Shown: positions 24,161-35,673 of the stretch, in pieces
Position numbering within the stretch: position 1 is the stretch's first letter
Layout: every line of letters begins with the position of its first letter
Source of the DNA: Lycium barbarum
Taxonomy: Eukaryota > Streptophyta > Magnoliopsida > Solanales > Solanaceae
Direction: 5' to 3'
Assembly (NCBI RefSeq): GCF_019175385.1
Contig: NC_083343.1
Coordinates: forward strand, 50,800,457 to 50,864,456
DNA: 64,000 nt
Made by a program: the position numbers and the translations under genes
The notes under the pieces: generated by a model
What the model was told of the DNA's origin: nothing
What the model saw: the letters and a program-made list of their open reading frames with translations, nothing else
The model's database searches: none

Positions 24161-26310
24161 TCGCCTGTGGCCGAACCATAAGGACCCTCGCCTTTCGAGG
24201 ATATAATCAAGATACTATTAGAAAAGGTCGCTGATCTTCAGGAGAAAGCAGCAAGAACCAAAACGGCCAATGCTGCGCGGGAAGCAGCCACTGAAACAAG
24301 AAGGCCTCCGCCGCCTTTCCCATATCTAAGATCTCCATTACCCGACCATTTCCCCACCTATCCCGCTGGGATCCCCGCACCATTCACCAAACATATTGGC
24401 ACCTCGTACCAAACCCCACCGCCAACTGGCAATATCCGAATCCCCGGAACCACAGATTCCGTTCCTTCTTACCAAGTGCCACAAAGCGGCCATCCCAGCT
24501 CTACCACACAAACAAACACTGCTCCACCACCACCAACCATAAAATCCACCTATGTGCCCAGAAATCACCTTGCACACCAAACTGTTTCTTTCCGGACACC
24601 TATCACCACAGATACCTTCTCACCCGATCACTAAGAAATTGACCACTATCAAGAGATGGAGGGCCTAACAGCACAGGCCCGACAAAGAAATAGAGCGCAA
24701 AATGGCCGAGATGTTGGAACAATCTACGAGATCCGCTCGAAAGGCTACAGGCTTAAGCTATGATGACCTGTGCATGCATCCCGAGTTGGATTTGCCCGAA
24801 GGCTTCATGGTGCCAAAATTTGAAATGTTCAATGGAACGAGTAACCCAAAGCCCATCTATGAACTTACTGTGACCAGTTGGTCAATATCCAAAATAACCA
24901 AGCACTCATCATGAAACTATTTAGTCAAAGTTTGACCGGGGAGGCTTCTGAATGATCACGGTGCAAGATATACGCCGATGGACCACATGGTAAGAAAAGG
25001 TCGGAGCTTTTATGGAAAGATTCCTCATCAACATGAAAATGGTGCTGGACAGATACTACCTGGAGAAAATAAAGCAAAAATCCATCGAGAACTATCGCGA
25101 GTACGCGAGTTGGTGGAGAACTGAGGCTGCTAGAGTGCAACCACCCCTAGGGGAGGAAGAACTGGTTTTTGTCTTTATCTGTTCCCAGGAAACGAATTTT
25201 TACGATCGAATTCTTTCAATGGCTGGGAGGCCATTTTCAGAACTCGTCAAAATGGGGAAGGCCATAGAAGATGGGCGTAAATCAGGACGAATAGTAAGTG
25301 TAGCTAGTAGGGTTACTGGAACAAGTTTGATAGGGTTTGCTCGAAAGAAGAAAGAGGACTTGGTAACATTTCTCATACCGCTAACCCAGACTCAAGAGAA
25401 AGGAGGATTCCCAGTCTTCAATAGACATATATTCTTCACCACCTCCAAGAGCTTGCATAACCGCCCCTTATAGCCCAGTGCTTGTTTACTACGCATAACC
25501 CACTTTCCAAACACCACCGCCTACCTACCAAGCTCCACAAAATACCTTCCAAACACCACAACCCACTTACCGAGCTCCACAAAATACCTTCCAAACACCA
25601 CCACCCGCTTACCAAGCTCTACTAAATACTTTCCAATCACCACCACCAAACTATCAATCTCCCGCACTTGCTTTTGGACCTCAAAAAAAATAATACCTAG
25701 AAAAATTACCAAAACCAACCACCCCCAAATACTTACAATGCACCACGTCAAAATTTCGAGAAAAAGCCCGCCCGCACATTTACATCATTAATGGAAAGTT
25801 GAACAGAGTTATTCAATAGGTTGAGCTCTGTCGGAATGATACGAACACTTTCCCCAAAGGTTGTCGATCCCAAGAACCGATTCTATCGGTCAGTCAAAAC
25901 GTGCGCCTACCGTTCCAATGTAGTGGGGCACAGTATCGAGGATTGTATCAATCTAAAGTACAAGATACAGGATTTGATAGACAAAAAGGAAATTGTCCTC
26001 CAAACGGCTGAGCCTAAAGTAAATACCAATCCTTTGCCTAATCACGACAACAATGTAATTTATCTGATTGAAAAGGAGAAAGATTGGATCGTAGGAAGGC
26101 CGGCGATTCGGGACCCTATACAAGCACTCGAGTGCACAGTGGCATCACTTACCATACAGGAGCACCTACAGTTCAAGGTATTAATACTAGCACCAGTAGT
26201 CATGAACATTGCTCAGATAACACAAGCGCTACCCAAAAAGATTTTGTGGTACAAGCGGCTATGGTACATGGGATGACGAGATCAGGAAGATGTTATACTC
26301 CTGAAGATTT
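24161..26310 (+). pseudogene. Tat/Ogre-like gag remnant
   Basis: The N-terminal part (24200-24600) is Pro/Thr/Ser-rich. The capsid-like core reads LCMHPELDLPEGFMVPKFEM (about 24765-24824), then breaks by stops and frame changes, and resumes as MERFLINMKMVLDRYYLEKI (25012-25071) with YREYASWWRTEAARVQPPL downstream. A 42-bp tandem repeat (25507-25674) encodes a Pro/Gln/Thr-rich stretch. The zinc-binding segment is CAYRSNVVGHSIEDC (25902-25946), where the usual His of the CxxH half is Arg. Stops are frequent, including 24912 and 25471. The protein would package element RNA; this copy cannot. Confidence 0.75.
25507..25674 (+). repeat. 42-bp tandem repeat in gag, four units
   Basis: Units at 25507-25548, 25549-25590, 25591-25632 and a diverged fourth at about 25633-25674, beginning CCAAACACCACC and ending AAATACCTT in the first two. 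The period of 14 codons keeps the frame and encodes a P-x-Y-x-A-P-Q-N-T-F-Q-T-P type repeat. Confidence 0.85.
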
Positions 26311-26448
26311 GTCCTAAGGAGCGCCATGAAAGGAAGGAAACCAAAAGAGGACCATTACCGAGGTGGAGCAGAAGACTTCTGGCGTCGAATGCAGCCAAAG
26401 GAGTACTCCATTGTGGAGAATTTAAATAAAATACCGGCCTAAATATCA

Positions 26449-27120
26449 GTGTTGGCGCTCCTATTGAGTTCCCCCCAACATCCTGTGGCTTTGATAAAAG
26501 TATTAGAAGAAGCCTACATCCCTGTTGGGATGAGCAGTGAAAATCTAGCGGAAATGGTGGCACATGTCATTTATGATCATCAAATTGCCTTTACTGAGAA
26601 AGAACTACCTAAAGAAGGCACGAATCACAACAAAGCGCTACACATCACCATTATGTGCCGCCACAAGGTAGTCACCCTGGTTTTGTTCGACAACAGTGCT
26701 GGGATCAATATTTTCCCCGAATCCACTTTGGTTCAGTTAGGATATGACCTTGGGAAAGTGCGTCAGAGCCACACCAACATACGAGCAGTCGATGGAGGAT
26801 GATCTGATGCCATTGGAGAGGTTGGCCTCAACATTCAAATTGGGCCGGTAGAGTTCATCACTGAATTACAGGTGATGGAAATACCCACCAGTTAGAATCT
26901 ATTACTAGGAAGGCCATGCATCCACATGGCAGGAGCCATGCCATCTTAACTCCATTAGTCTTTGAAATTTGTATGGGATGGCCATGAGGTCATAATCCAT
27001 GAATAAGGTAGCATCCACAACTACCCAAAAGATTTGGTGCCAGTCATCGAGGCAGCGCCCAAGGGAACGAATTTCCATGTGACAGAACTGGGGGAGCCAC
27101 TCACAAGGTAGATTCTACAG
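26449..27120 (+). pseudogene. Tat/Ogre-like protease remnant
   Basis: Retroviral-type aspartic protease region. The open part (26449-26802) holds the active-site area LVLFDNSAGINIFPESTLVQ (26678-26737), so the catalytic triplet reads DNS rather than D-S/T-G. It continues as LGYDLGKVRQSHTNIRAVDG. After a stop at 26802, further text survives in frame (IGEVGLNIQIGPVEF, LLLGRPCIHMAGAMPS), matching the flap and C-terminal LLGR-type block of the family. Multiple stops (26802, 26893, 26947, 27003) make it non-functional. Protease would normally mature the gag-pol polyprotein. Confidence 0.75.
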
Positions 27121-27128
27121 AGGCGCCC

Positions 27129-27542
27129 ATGTCTACAATGTATAAAATGATTGCATCAATTATGCTTCAGAATGGCTTTGAACCCGGAAATGGTTTGGGA
27201 AGAAATTTGCACGGTATCACAAAGCCAATCCCTATTCCTCAGGACAATTTTCATTTTGGACTAGGGTCTGTCCCAACCAATGATGAGGTTTCGACAGCTA
27301 CTAAAAAGAAGAGGGACATTGCGAAGCTTCACAAGCCTATGCCGAACTTATACAAGTCATTCCCGAACAGAATGACAATGCCGAATGATGCAGACATAGA
27401 AGAAAGTATAGGGCTGCTGTTCCAAGAGGAAGATTGCTCAGTGGTGCTGAAAGAATACACAGAGGCGCCCACCATCAGAGATGCTAATCCGGGCGAACAA
27501 CTATCAAACTGGACTTCCATCCCGCTTTGGGTTCCTTGGTAG
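27129..27542 (+). pseudogene. G-patch-like segment after protease
   Basis: An open stretch of 137 codons with a G-patch-like core, MLQNGFEPGNGLGRNLHGI (about 27162-27218), in which regularly spaced Gly residues and the hydrophobic start fit the G-patch pattern. G-patch domains follow the protease in some retroviruses and are typical of Tat-lineage plant elements. A later acidic stretch (DADIEESIGLLFQEEDCSVV) leads into the linker to RT. The end at 27542 is a stop in the protease-RT linker. Confidence 0.7.
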
Positions 27543-28565
27543 AGAAACGATGAATTTATTTTCTGAAAAAACGGCGAGAATCGGTCGAGGCCCGATTAAT
27601 CGTCCTTTGCGCTTTACCTTACCTCCTAATGTTTTCAAAAATGGAAATGGCTCGATGTTGATCCGAACCAGGACCACAGTTTTACTTTTATTTCAATCAA
27701 ATTAATAAAGCCTCAAATTATGGAAACATAACTTGTAGGGGTGTTCATGGGTCGGTTTTGGGTTAAAACCAAAACCAAACCAAACCAAATATAATACATA
27801 TCCATGGGTTTGGTTGTAGTCGGTTTGGGTCGGTTTGGGTCGATTTTTCATTTTTTTAAGAAAATTAACGGTATTTCTCTCTTTCATGTTTTTTTCCTAC
27901 AATTAGGAGAGAATTTTCTATCATTTTTCAACTTATAATCCTTTATTACCCTTTTATTGTGGTAGCTATAGTTTCTTGCATTATGGAGAAAATGTCTTAG
28001 AATTTATAATTTTAATTAAATGAATAAAGTTTATAAGAAATACAAAAAATAAATCTAGGAAAATCTCATATAGTTGTTTTTTTATTAATATATGAGCTTG
28101 AATTCATGGATTTATTTTTGAAAATCGGCTTAAGGTATAAAGTTCATTAGCCTATTAGAGATAAATAGCATTTTACTTAAAAAGTATATAGATTATTTAA
28201 AATTATTTATAAAAATTAATATATTGTATATACATAATTATGTATAAAATTTGTCGGTTCGATTTGGTTTTTTCTTCGGTTTGCTTTTAGTAAAACCAAA
28301 ACCAAGCCAAATCATATCGGTTTTTAAAAATTCAAAACTAAACAAAACCTAACCCAAGTAAATATTGGTTTATTTAATCGATTTGATTTTGGTTTTCGGT
28401 TTGGATCGGTGTTTAACCAAACCATGGACACCCCTAATAACTTGTATATATTCTTTTTTTTTTCAAAAAAAAAATTGCATGCCTGTACTAACCTCACTTT
28501 ACTTTGGTTTTCAGTAATAAAAACAATAATGCAACCCTAAATGTCATGACGTGTTGCGATGAGAA
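27543..28565 (+). other. Protease-RT linker containing a MITE
   Basis: Linker sequence of the Tat/Ogre-like element. Most of it (27736-28436) is the hAT-like MITE. Ogre elements often carry an intron in this interval; a TTTTCAG at 28508-28514 could be an acceptor, but this is not demonstrated. Confidence 0.5.
27736..28436. mobile_element. hAT-like MITE, 701 bp
   Basis: Terminal inverted repeats TAGGGGTGTTCATGG (left) and the complement of CCATGGACACCCCTA (right) differ at one position in 15. An exact 8-bp target-site duplication, ATAACTTG, flanks it (27728-27735 and 28437-28444). Subterminal regions are rich in CGGTTTGG/AACCAAACC repeats in inverted orientation. The 8-bp TSD and TAGGGGTGT termini fit non-autonomous hAT elements. 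There is no transposase ORF. Confidence 0.92.
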
Positions 28566-29535
28566 TTAGTCACACAGTATAGAAGAAAACGAATATGAGG
28601 AATACGACGAGGAGACTATGTTACCCGAAGGCCTCATAGAGAAACTAGAGAAATTGGAAAATGAGCAGAAGCCAAATACGGATGAAACAGAAGCAATCAA
28701 TCTTGGTGACGAGGAAAACATTAGAGAAACTAGGATAAGTGCGTTGCTAGAAGCACCACAAAAGAAAGAGATAATAAATCTCCTAAAAGAATACGTGGAT
28801 ATATTCGCATGGTCATACACTGACATGCCAGGGTTAAGCCCTAGTGTGGTGTCCCACAGATTACCTATCAATGCAGGGTTCACCCCTTTAAAACAAAAAA
28901 CCAGGCAGTTCAAGCTGGATCTGGCATCCGCATCAAGGACGAGGTGGAAAAACAAATCAAGTTAGGGGTGGTAGAAGTGAGCTCATACCCCACATGGTTA
29001 GCCAACATAGTGCCCGTACCCAAGAAGGATGGAAACATACGAATATGTGTAGACTATCAGGATCTCAACTGAGCCAGTCCAAAAGATAAATTTCCGCTTC
29101 TGAACATCCACAAACTCATAGATAATTGTGCCAAGCATGAGTTGTAGTCATTTGTGGATTGTTTCACTGGGCATCACCATTATAGGGTGATGCCATTTGG
29201 TCTTAAAAAAGCTGGCACTACCTATATGAGGGCCATGACTACCATTTTCCATGACATGATCCACAGGGAAATCGAAGTGTATGTGGACAATGTTATCCTC
29301 AAGTCGAGAAAGAGCGCCGAGCATACCACACATTTGAGGAAATTATTTGATAGGCTCCGAAAGTTCAATCTAAAACTAAACTAGGCCAAGTGCACATTTG
29401 GAGTGCCTGTTAGGAAATTGCTTGGATTCATAGTGAGGCGAAGGGGCATAGAACTAGATCCTACCAAGATCAAAGCAATCCAAGAGTTACCTCCTGCCAA
29501 GACGAAGAGAAAGGTCATGAGCTTCTAGGAAGGTT
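28566..29535 (+). pseudogene. Tat/Ogre-like reverse transcriptase remnant
   Basis: An acidic N-terminal linker (28618-28760) is followed by the RT start (LLKEYVDIFAWSYTDMPGLS, about 28780-28839) and HRLPINAGF. A frame change near 28930 leads to the SYPTWLANIVPVPKKDGNIR block (28984-29043). About 25 residues are missing between FVDCFTGHHHY and RVMPFGLKKAG (near 29180). The catalytic YxDD motif reads YVDN (29280-29291), so one of the two metal-binding Asp residues is Asn. Stops lie at 29071, 29146 and 29382. It is dead by any one of these lesions. Confidence 0.85.
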
Positions 29536-29547
29536 GAATTACATCGG

Positions 29548-30048
29548 GTGATTCACATCTCAGTACACCATCATTGTGGAACCCATGCTGAAGCTTTTGA
29601 AGAAAGACAACCCACAAATTGGATGGAAGAATGCCAAGAAGCTTTTGACACCATCAAGAGATATTTGTCTAATCCACCAGTTTTGGTACCCCCTAGGCCT
29701 GGGAGCCCACTTTTATTATATTTGTCTGTATCAGAGAATTCCTTTGGGTGCGTGTTAGGAAAACACGATGAGACAGGCAAAAAGGATCGTGCAATATATT
29801 ACTTGAGGAAAAAATTTACTGCATGTGAGGCAAGGTACACACTGGTGGAAAAGACCTGTTGTTCCTTGATGTGGGTGGCTCAGAAGCCGAGGCATTACTT
29901 GTCATCATATACCACCCACCTCATATCCAAAATGGATCCGCTAAGGTATATCGTTCGCCAGCTTATAACTGTTGGAAAGTTGGCCAAGTGGCAAATGCTT
30001 TTGAGCAAATTCGATATAGTGTACAAAGCACAAAAAGCCGTCAAATGA
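29548..30048 (+). pseudogene. First RNase H (Gypsy type) remnant
   Basis: A 166-codon open segment in the RT-connection/RNase H region: FGCVLGKHDETGKKDRAIYY (about 29740-29800), then an ARYTLVEKTCCSLMWVAQKP-type helix and a C-terminal LLSKFDIVYKAQKAV. The layout matches the degenerate first RNase H of Tat elements, which is followed directly by a second RNase H. A stop at 30046 (CAAATGA) and a frame change upstream separate it from its neighbours. Confidence 0.75.
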
Positions 30049-30054
30049 CAAGCA

Positions 30055-30555
30055 TTGGCTGATCTCTTCGTCGAAATTCCTATGGATGAAGATCTCAAAC
30101 CCCTTCGAACCCATTTTCCGGATGAGGGAATGCCAGCCATCGAAGAAGAAACAGTAGAACCCTACACCGAGTGGAGATTATTCTTCGATGGGGCTGTTAA
30201 TTACAAAGGTTCAGGAATTGGAGCGGTTTTGATATCAGAAATCAGGCAACATTACCCGATGGTCGCAAAGCTTAAATTCTTCTGTACCAATAACATTGCA
30301 TAATATGAAGGTTGCATCTTGGGTCTGAGAATGGCATTGGATATGAATGTCAATGAGTTGTTGGTTATAGGAGACTCGGATCTCTTAATACATCAAGCAC
30401 AGGGCGAGTGGGCCACTAAGAACGACAAAATCCTGCCGTATGTAAATCTGGAGCAAAGATTGTGCAAGAAGTTCAAGAATATTGAATTCAGTCATACCCC
30501 AAGGGCTCAAAACGAATTTCCCGATGCTTTAGCCACCATAGCATCCATGATCTAA
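30055..30555 (+). pseudogene. Second, archaeal-type RNase H remnant
   Basis: Reads EWRLFFDGAVNYKGSGIGAV (30169-30228), which contains the first catalytic Asp of an RNase HI fold (F-D-G), followed by a stop at 30301 in place of a codon before YEGCILGLRMALDMNVNELL. The second Asp is in VIGDSDLLIHQAQGEW (about 30364-30411), and the C-terminus has a PRAQNEFPDALATIAS block (about 30499-30546), which holds the distal Asp. This additional RNase H is the signature of the Tat lineage. It is broken by one nonsense codon and ends at TAA 30553. Confidence 0.82.
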
Positions 30556-31952
30556 CATCCCAAAAGCAGTCACATTGACCCGTTGGAAATCAGTTTGTAG
30601 GGAGAGCATGCATACTGTTCTCACATGGAAGCAGAGCCAGATAGCAAACCATGGTATAACGACATCAAGTTGTATTTGCGGAAGTGGGAATATCCCGAAG
30701 ACATTGTGAGTAATAAAAAGAAAACCATCTGAAGAATGGCCAATTGTTTCTTCCTAAACGTAGAAATAATATACAAGAGAACCCCAGATTTGGGATTGCT
30801 CCAATGTGTAGATGTGGTAGAAGCCCCAAAGCTATTAGAAGAAGTACACGCAGGGGCCTGCGGGCCTCATATGAATGGTTTTGTGCTAGCCAAGAAAATA
30901 CTTTGGGCAGGATACTACTGGATGACCATGGAAAGCGAATGTTGCCAATTTGTACAAAAATTCCATCAATGCCAGATTCATGGAGATCTGATCAAAGTCC
31001 TGCCCAGTGAACTCAATTCCATGAGCTCACTTTGGCCATTTTCGCTTCGGGTATAGACGTCATTGGTCCAATCAAGTCTGCTGCTTCAGATGGGCATTAA
31101 TTCATCCTAGTTGCCATTGACTACTTTACCAAATGGGTGGAAGAAATGTCCCACAAATCAGTGACGAAGAAAGTAGTGGCTGACAATGTGCGAAATAATA
31201 TCATATGCCGTTTCGACATACCCAAGTCCATCATAACGCATAACGGGGTAAATATGAACAACTACTTAATGAAGGACATCTGTGAGCATTTCACAATCAC
31301 TCATAGGAACTCCACAGCCTACCAGCCACAAATGAATGGAGCTGTAGAAGCAGCCAATAAGAATATCAAAAGGATACTAAGGAAGATGACGGACAACCAT
31401 AGAGGTTGGCATGAGAAATTGCCATACGCTTTGTTAGGATACCGCACAACAACCTGCACTTCAATACGAGCAACTCCTTATTTGCTTGTTTACGGTACCG
31501 AAGTCGTCATTCCCGCCGAGATTGAAATACCTTCGCTCAGAATCATTCAAGAGGTGGAATTGGATAATGCAGAACGGGTTAAAGCTCGATACGAGCAATT
31601 GGCTCTAATTGATGAAAAGAGAATGGTTGTCGTATGTTACGGTCAACGGTATTGACAAAGAATGGCATGCGCCTTCAACAAACACGTAAGAGCCTGACTC
31701 TTTCAAATAGAGGTGTTGGTACTCAAAAGAGTATTCCCACACCTGGACGAGTACAAGGGAATGTTCGCTCCTAACTGGCAAGGTCCCTACATGGTACGTA
31801 AAGTGCTCTGCGGAGGAGCAATAGCACTAGCAGAGTTAGACGGGCAAGAGTGGCCCAAGCCAATCAACGCCGATGCAGTCAAGCCTGTACTACGCCTGAC
31901 GACACCCTTCCTCAGTTGTAAAAGTTTATTTTTTTTCGTTTGCTTGTATTAA
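30556..31952 (+). pseudogene. Tat/Ogre-like integrase remnant
   Basis: The zinc-finger region reads VHAGACGPHMNGF...CCQFVQKFHQCQIHGD (about 30850-30990), keeping both His but with Phe where the first Cys of the CxxC-type pair is expected. The catalytic core has the first Asp in GIDVIGPI (codon 31056-31058). The second position is His in SIITHNG (codon 31239-31241). The Glu is in GAVEAANK (codon 31347-31349). The 35-residue spacing between the last two is intact, so the Asp to His call is secure. Stops at about 30598, 30730, 31098 and 31653 and a frame change near 31030 also break it. The C-terminal segment 31713-31952 is open. Confidence 0.85.
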
Positions 31953-32911
31953 GTTATTCCTTTGCTTGTAATAGTTAGAAGGAAAACAACAAATTACCCC
32001 TTTTGTATTATGATGTACGCAATGACCTGAATTCTCCAAACTGGGATACGTAGGCAGTCCATTTGGGACCCGGTCATATTATTAGTAAAAAACCAAACTC
32101 AATTACTCTATTCCGAACTACGTTCGACCTAATTCTTACTGCGATAGGATACGTAGGCGCTCTTTGAGCTCAGTCGTACACAAAGAAAAACCTATGAATC
32201 CCCTAGGAAGCCTTAAGAAGGATTCAGATCAGGCACGAAAAGGTTGCCACACATGCCTAACCGGGGCAGAATTTTTGAGAGGATCTAAAAAATTCGCTCC
32301 GTCAGCCCATTACGAGAAGCAGGAAACCAAGAGTTCCAAACTGGGGCAGAAATTTTGAGATCTTTTGATCAATTTGACACCTTAAACTGGGGTAGAAATT
32401 TTAAGGCATGCCATTACTCGGCACAAGAGTTCGCCAAGAAAACAAGTCAAACTGGGGCAGAATTTTTGAGAAAATCTCAAAAATTCCGCAAAAGAGAAGG
32501 TGCCATCAGCTATTCGAGCAACAAAAAAGGGAATACTTCTTATTCAAAGCGCAGGTCATGAAAATTAACCTAAACAATTTCATAAAAATTAGAGGATACG
32601 ATTACTTCCATAAAATAGTTTTTAGCTAACAAATTATGAAAAAAAAACATTTTCCCTTGCATGATTAAAATAATTTCATCTTTCAAATACCAAGCCCAAG
32701 AGGAATTGAGCCCAAAGTCGGTAAAGCTAGCGATACAATCAAGGATGGCCAGACAGATCAACTTTAATAGGAGACTAACCCTTTGCTGATGCGGGTCCCC
32801 ATGTCGTCAGGAGGACGACCCATGTTTCTAACTTTGTTTCATGTGCAGGTGAAAAGAGTTTGCCAGATGACGTAGCAGCCAACGCTGGAGGTAAGATGCA
32901 CAATTTGGTTA
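31953..32911 (+). other. Tat/Ogre-like 3' untranslated region
   Basis: Non-coding. It contains modules 3 and 4 of the GGATACGTAGG repeat (32014-32060 and 32116-32160) and four copies of an AACTGGGGCAGAATTTTTGAG motif (32259-32279, 32339-32359, 32385-32405, 32450-32470). ORFs here are incidental. Confidence 0.65.
32259..32470 (+). repeat. Four copies of AACYGGGGYAGAAWTTTTRAG
   Basis: A 21-bp motif repeated at intervals of 80, 46 and 65 bp with one to three differences among copies. The spacing is irregular, so it is a dispersed motif and not a tandem array. Confidence 0.8.
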
Positions 32912-33210
32912 GCCACGAGGGCTATCAAGGTTTCGAAACACCATAAGGGCAAATATCTAGCCACGGGAGCTATAAGAGGATCGAAACGCCATAAGGGAAA
33001 ATATCTAGCCACGAGGGCTATGAGAGAATCGAAACACCATAAGGGCAAATATCTAGCCACGAGGGATATAAGAGGATCGAAATGCCATAAGGGAAAATAT
33101 CTGGCCACGGGGGCTATAAGAGGATCGAAACGCCATAAGGGCAACTATCTAGCCATGAGGGATATAAGAGGATCGAAACGCCATAAGGGCAAATATATAG
33201 CCACGAGGAC
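32912..33210 (+). repeat. 48-bp minisatellite, 6.2 units
   Basis: Units start GCCACGAGGG at 32912, 32960, 33008, 33056, 33104 and 33152, with a partial seventh from 33200 that LTR F cuts after 11 bases. Units differ at a few positions (for example GCAAATATCTA against GAAAATATCTA). Because 48 is a multiple of three, an open frame runs through; it is not a gene. Tandem repeats in the 3' untranslated region are common in Ogre-type elements. Confidence 0.93.
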
Positions 33211-34737
33211 TGTTACACCTCAGAATATTTTGCGTCGTTCATATCGTAAGTTAGTTAATGTAAACTCGGGAATGAGACTGTCCGTGAAAAATGGTGAAAA
33301 AATTGAGTCCCTGAAATAATTCCACTAGATGAACAATAACGCGAATGAACAGTAACGAGGATGAACAGTGACATCGGTGAACAATGACGCAGAATGAACT
33401 GTAAATATCAGAAAATATAAAACGAGAAATCTATTTTTTCAATCATTTTTTTACCCCTCTCTTACCCCTAAACTCTCTTGGAACTCTCTAAAAACCCTTC
33501 TCTTCATAATCCTAAGGTTACAAGGCCAAAATCAAGTGGAAACAACCAAATCTTCCATCAAGAAAGTTGGAAAATACAAGAATAGCAAGCCTATGGTATT
33601 ATATAGTGATTGAGGGTGAAGTTGTACTGATTCAGCCGTGGTTTTTGGATTTTATGCACTGCTTAAGGTATGTGTAATACCCCTTTGGTTTTTTTTAGCT
33701 TAATTTGATGTTGGTAAAGTTTTTTGAGGTCAAACACCGCAAGACTACATCGAAATAAGTTAAGTTAAGCCACTGTTCTGTAGGGGTTGTTTTGAATGTT
33801 TAAATATGGCTTCTAATGGCTGTAAATTGTGGATTATAACCTGAATATATTGTGACTACAATTATTGAACTTATTCATATGTTAGTTGGGAAAAAAATGG
33901 AGAAGACAATATATGAAATCTACGAATAGAAAGTAAAGGATGAGGCATAGGAATATGGATTGTTTTGGAATACATTTTAAGGATATTTTGAGCTAAATAT
34001 GATATAAATAGATGCATAATGTTATGAAGGGTGTGGAATGAATTATGATAGGTGAGTTGGGTTTGAATGACACTTTGTTATTCGTTAAACGAGCTTGCCG
34101 CTCGATATGATACTTAAAGTAATCGAAGAGGTTTATATTGGATTATATTATAGCTGTTGCTATTGTTGATTCTTGTTGTTGTTGTTGGGCTGTTGATGAA
34201 ACTTGGTGTCCTTTGGGATGTAGTATAAACAGGGGAGGTGCTGCCCGATTTTCCATAGGTTATAAGATTAGCAAAGTATGATAGTTGCGACACTGTTTGT
34301 TGATGACGATATCATTTCACTTATTATAGACGCAAGAGGATTATGTTAAGCTTGGTTGTGGATTGAGAAGGAGATTATCCAGGTATGTTAAGGTTTTTCC
34401 TTCTTTTCTTGGCATGATTTCATATATAGTGTGAGCGTGATGAACCTTGTGACTAGAGATTTGTCAAAATAGAGATTATCATATTGTTGCTTAGTTTCGA
34501 GTGTTATGCTATTCTTTCTGAGGGGCCATATCCCCTCCCTATGTCCTTGAGTCCTTAGAGAGACAAAAGAGACATGTACAGTATCAGTATTTTCTCGTAT
34601 GTGCATGATATACTGCATTATATACATATATTTTCTTTAGCCTGGCCTCTTGGTTAGTGAGACAGATTATGTGGCCTACGGGTCAGTGAGACATTTTCTT
34701 TAGCCTGGCCACTTGGTCAGTGAGACAGATTGCCTGG
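33211..34737 (+). mobile_element. LTR F, left part
   Basis: It starts TGTTACACCTC inside the seventh minisatellite unit (the preceding bases, aggac, are a candidate TSD copy) and is interrupted at 34737 by LTR G. It carries a TATAAAC box followed by GGGGAGGTGCTGCCCGATT (34224-34250), like the C-family form of the core module, and a donor-like AG-GTATGT at 34383. The rest of this LTR should lie beyond G, outside the window. Confidence 0.7.
34224..34252 (+). promoter_or_regulatory. Core promoter module in LTR F
   Basis: TATAAAC followed by AGGGGAGGTGCTGCC. Matches the minus-strand module of C LTRs and, in position, those of A, B, D and G. Confidence 0.6.
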
Positions 34738-35636
34738 TGTTACACCTTGTATCTTCGAAGAAGCACTTATCAAATTTGAAACATAAGTACGTTGAGTTAT
34801 GCTTAAGTAAACCCACTTTGGAATATAAGGAGCAAGCATTATTAGGTATATTTAATGAGTGAGGGATGTATATAAGGTATACCGAAAGGTTTTATAAGGA
34901 AATGAGTGGAAGAAATGGAGTAGTACGACTTTGGAGAAAGGATGGATAAAATTTCGTGTGAACATTTTGATCCAACTTGAGGGAAGAATATATCTTAGCA
35001 TATGAAGTGTTTTGAAGCGAAACAAAAGCCTAAAATGAAGTTCGTCGAGTCTAGTTTCCAACGCAATAAACGGTTCATTCATAGGACATCGGAGTAGATA
35101 ATTATGGACGTTACACGTTCGGCAGACAAAGCAGAAACGCGTGCTACAGTAACTGCTGCAGTAACGACTACAGTGACCCGACCCGAATTTAGACCTTATA
35201 AAAGGGGTTAAGCCTCTTTTTTTTAAATCAAAAAATTATATTGGGAGATCATCACCATAAAGGGAAATTTCATCATTAAAAAAGTGAGGGTTTGATTGAT
35301 TTTCAAGTGGCGAAGCGTTAATCAAACCCGGATAACGCATGGTTGTGATTCTAGAATTGTTTTGCGGTGGATTTTAGCTTGGATTCAAGGTGGAATATTA
35401 AAGATATTATCGTTTGGACAATAAAATGGTATGAATCTTTCTCTTTTGGTATTATTTAACGCTTATTTACGAAGATAAAGTCGTTAAATAATTGTATAGT
35501 AAGTTGGTTAGTTATGGAAGTTCGAAAATAGCGTGTGGGATGTTTTATGGCACATGTTGGTGTTGAAAGTGATGTTGTTAATGTTTGTATTGATGTTTTT
35601 GTTGTTGGTTGCTGAATTACGATTTTGGGCTAGGCA

Positions 35637-35673
35637 TATAAACAGAGGAGATGGTACCGAAATTTCGGCAGAT
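35637..35673 (+). promoter_or_regulatory. Core promoter module in LTR G
   Basis: TATAAA at 35637-35642 and perfect palindrome CCGAAATTTCGG at 35657-35668. Confidence 0.65.

Larger units (their letters stand above)
20121..33210 (+). mobile_element. Tat/Ogre-like Gypsy element, interior
   Basis: The order is PBS, ORF1, extra zinc-motif ORF, gag, protease, G-patch, RT, RNase H, second (archaeal-type) RNase H, integrase, 3' untranslated region with minisatellite. The extra ORF before gag, two RNase H domains and integrase after them identify the Tat lineage (Ogre/Retand group). Every coding block has stops or frameshifts. The right end is interrupted at 33210 by LTR F, so the 3' LTR is not seen. 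Confidence 0.85.

Noticed and set aside
32912..33210. CRISPR array
   Set aside because: Contiguous tandem 48-bp units without spacers, in a plant retroelement 3' region.
33020..33319. ORF with 16-residue repeats (RGSKRHKGKYLAT)
   Set aside because: Direct consequence of the 48-bp minisatellite, whose period is a multiple of three.
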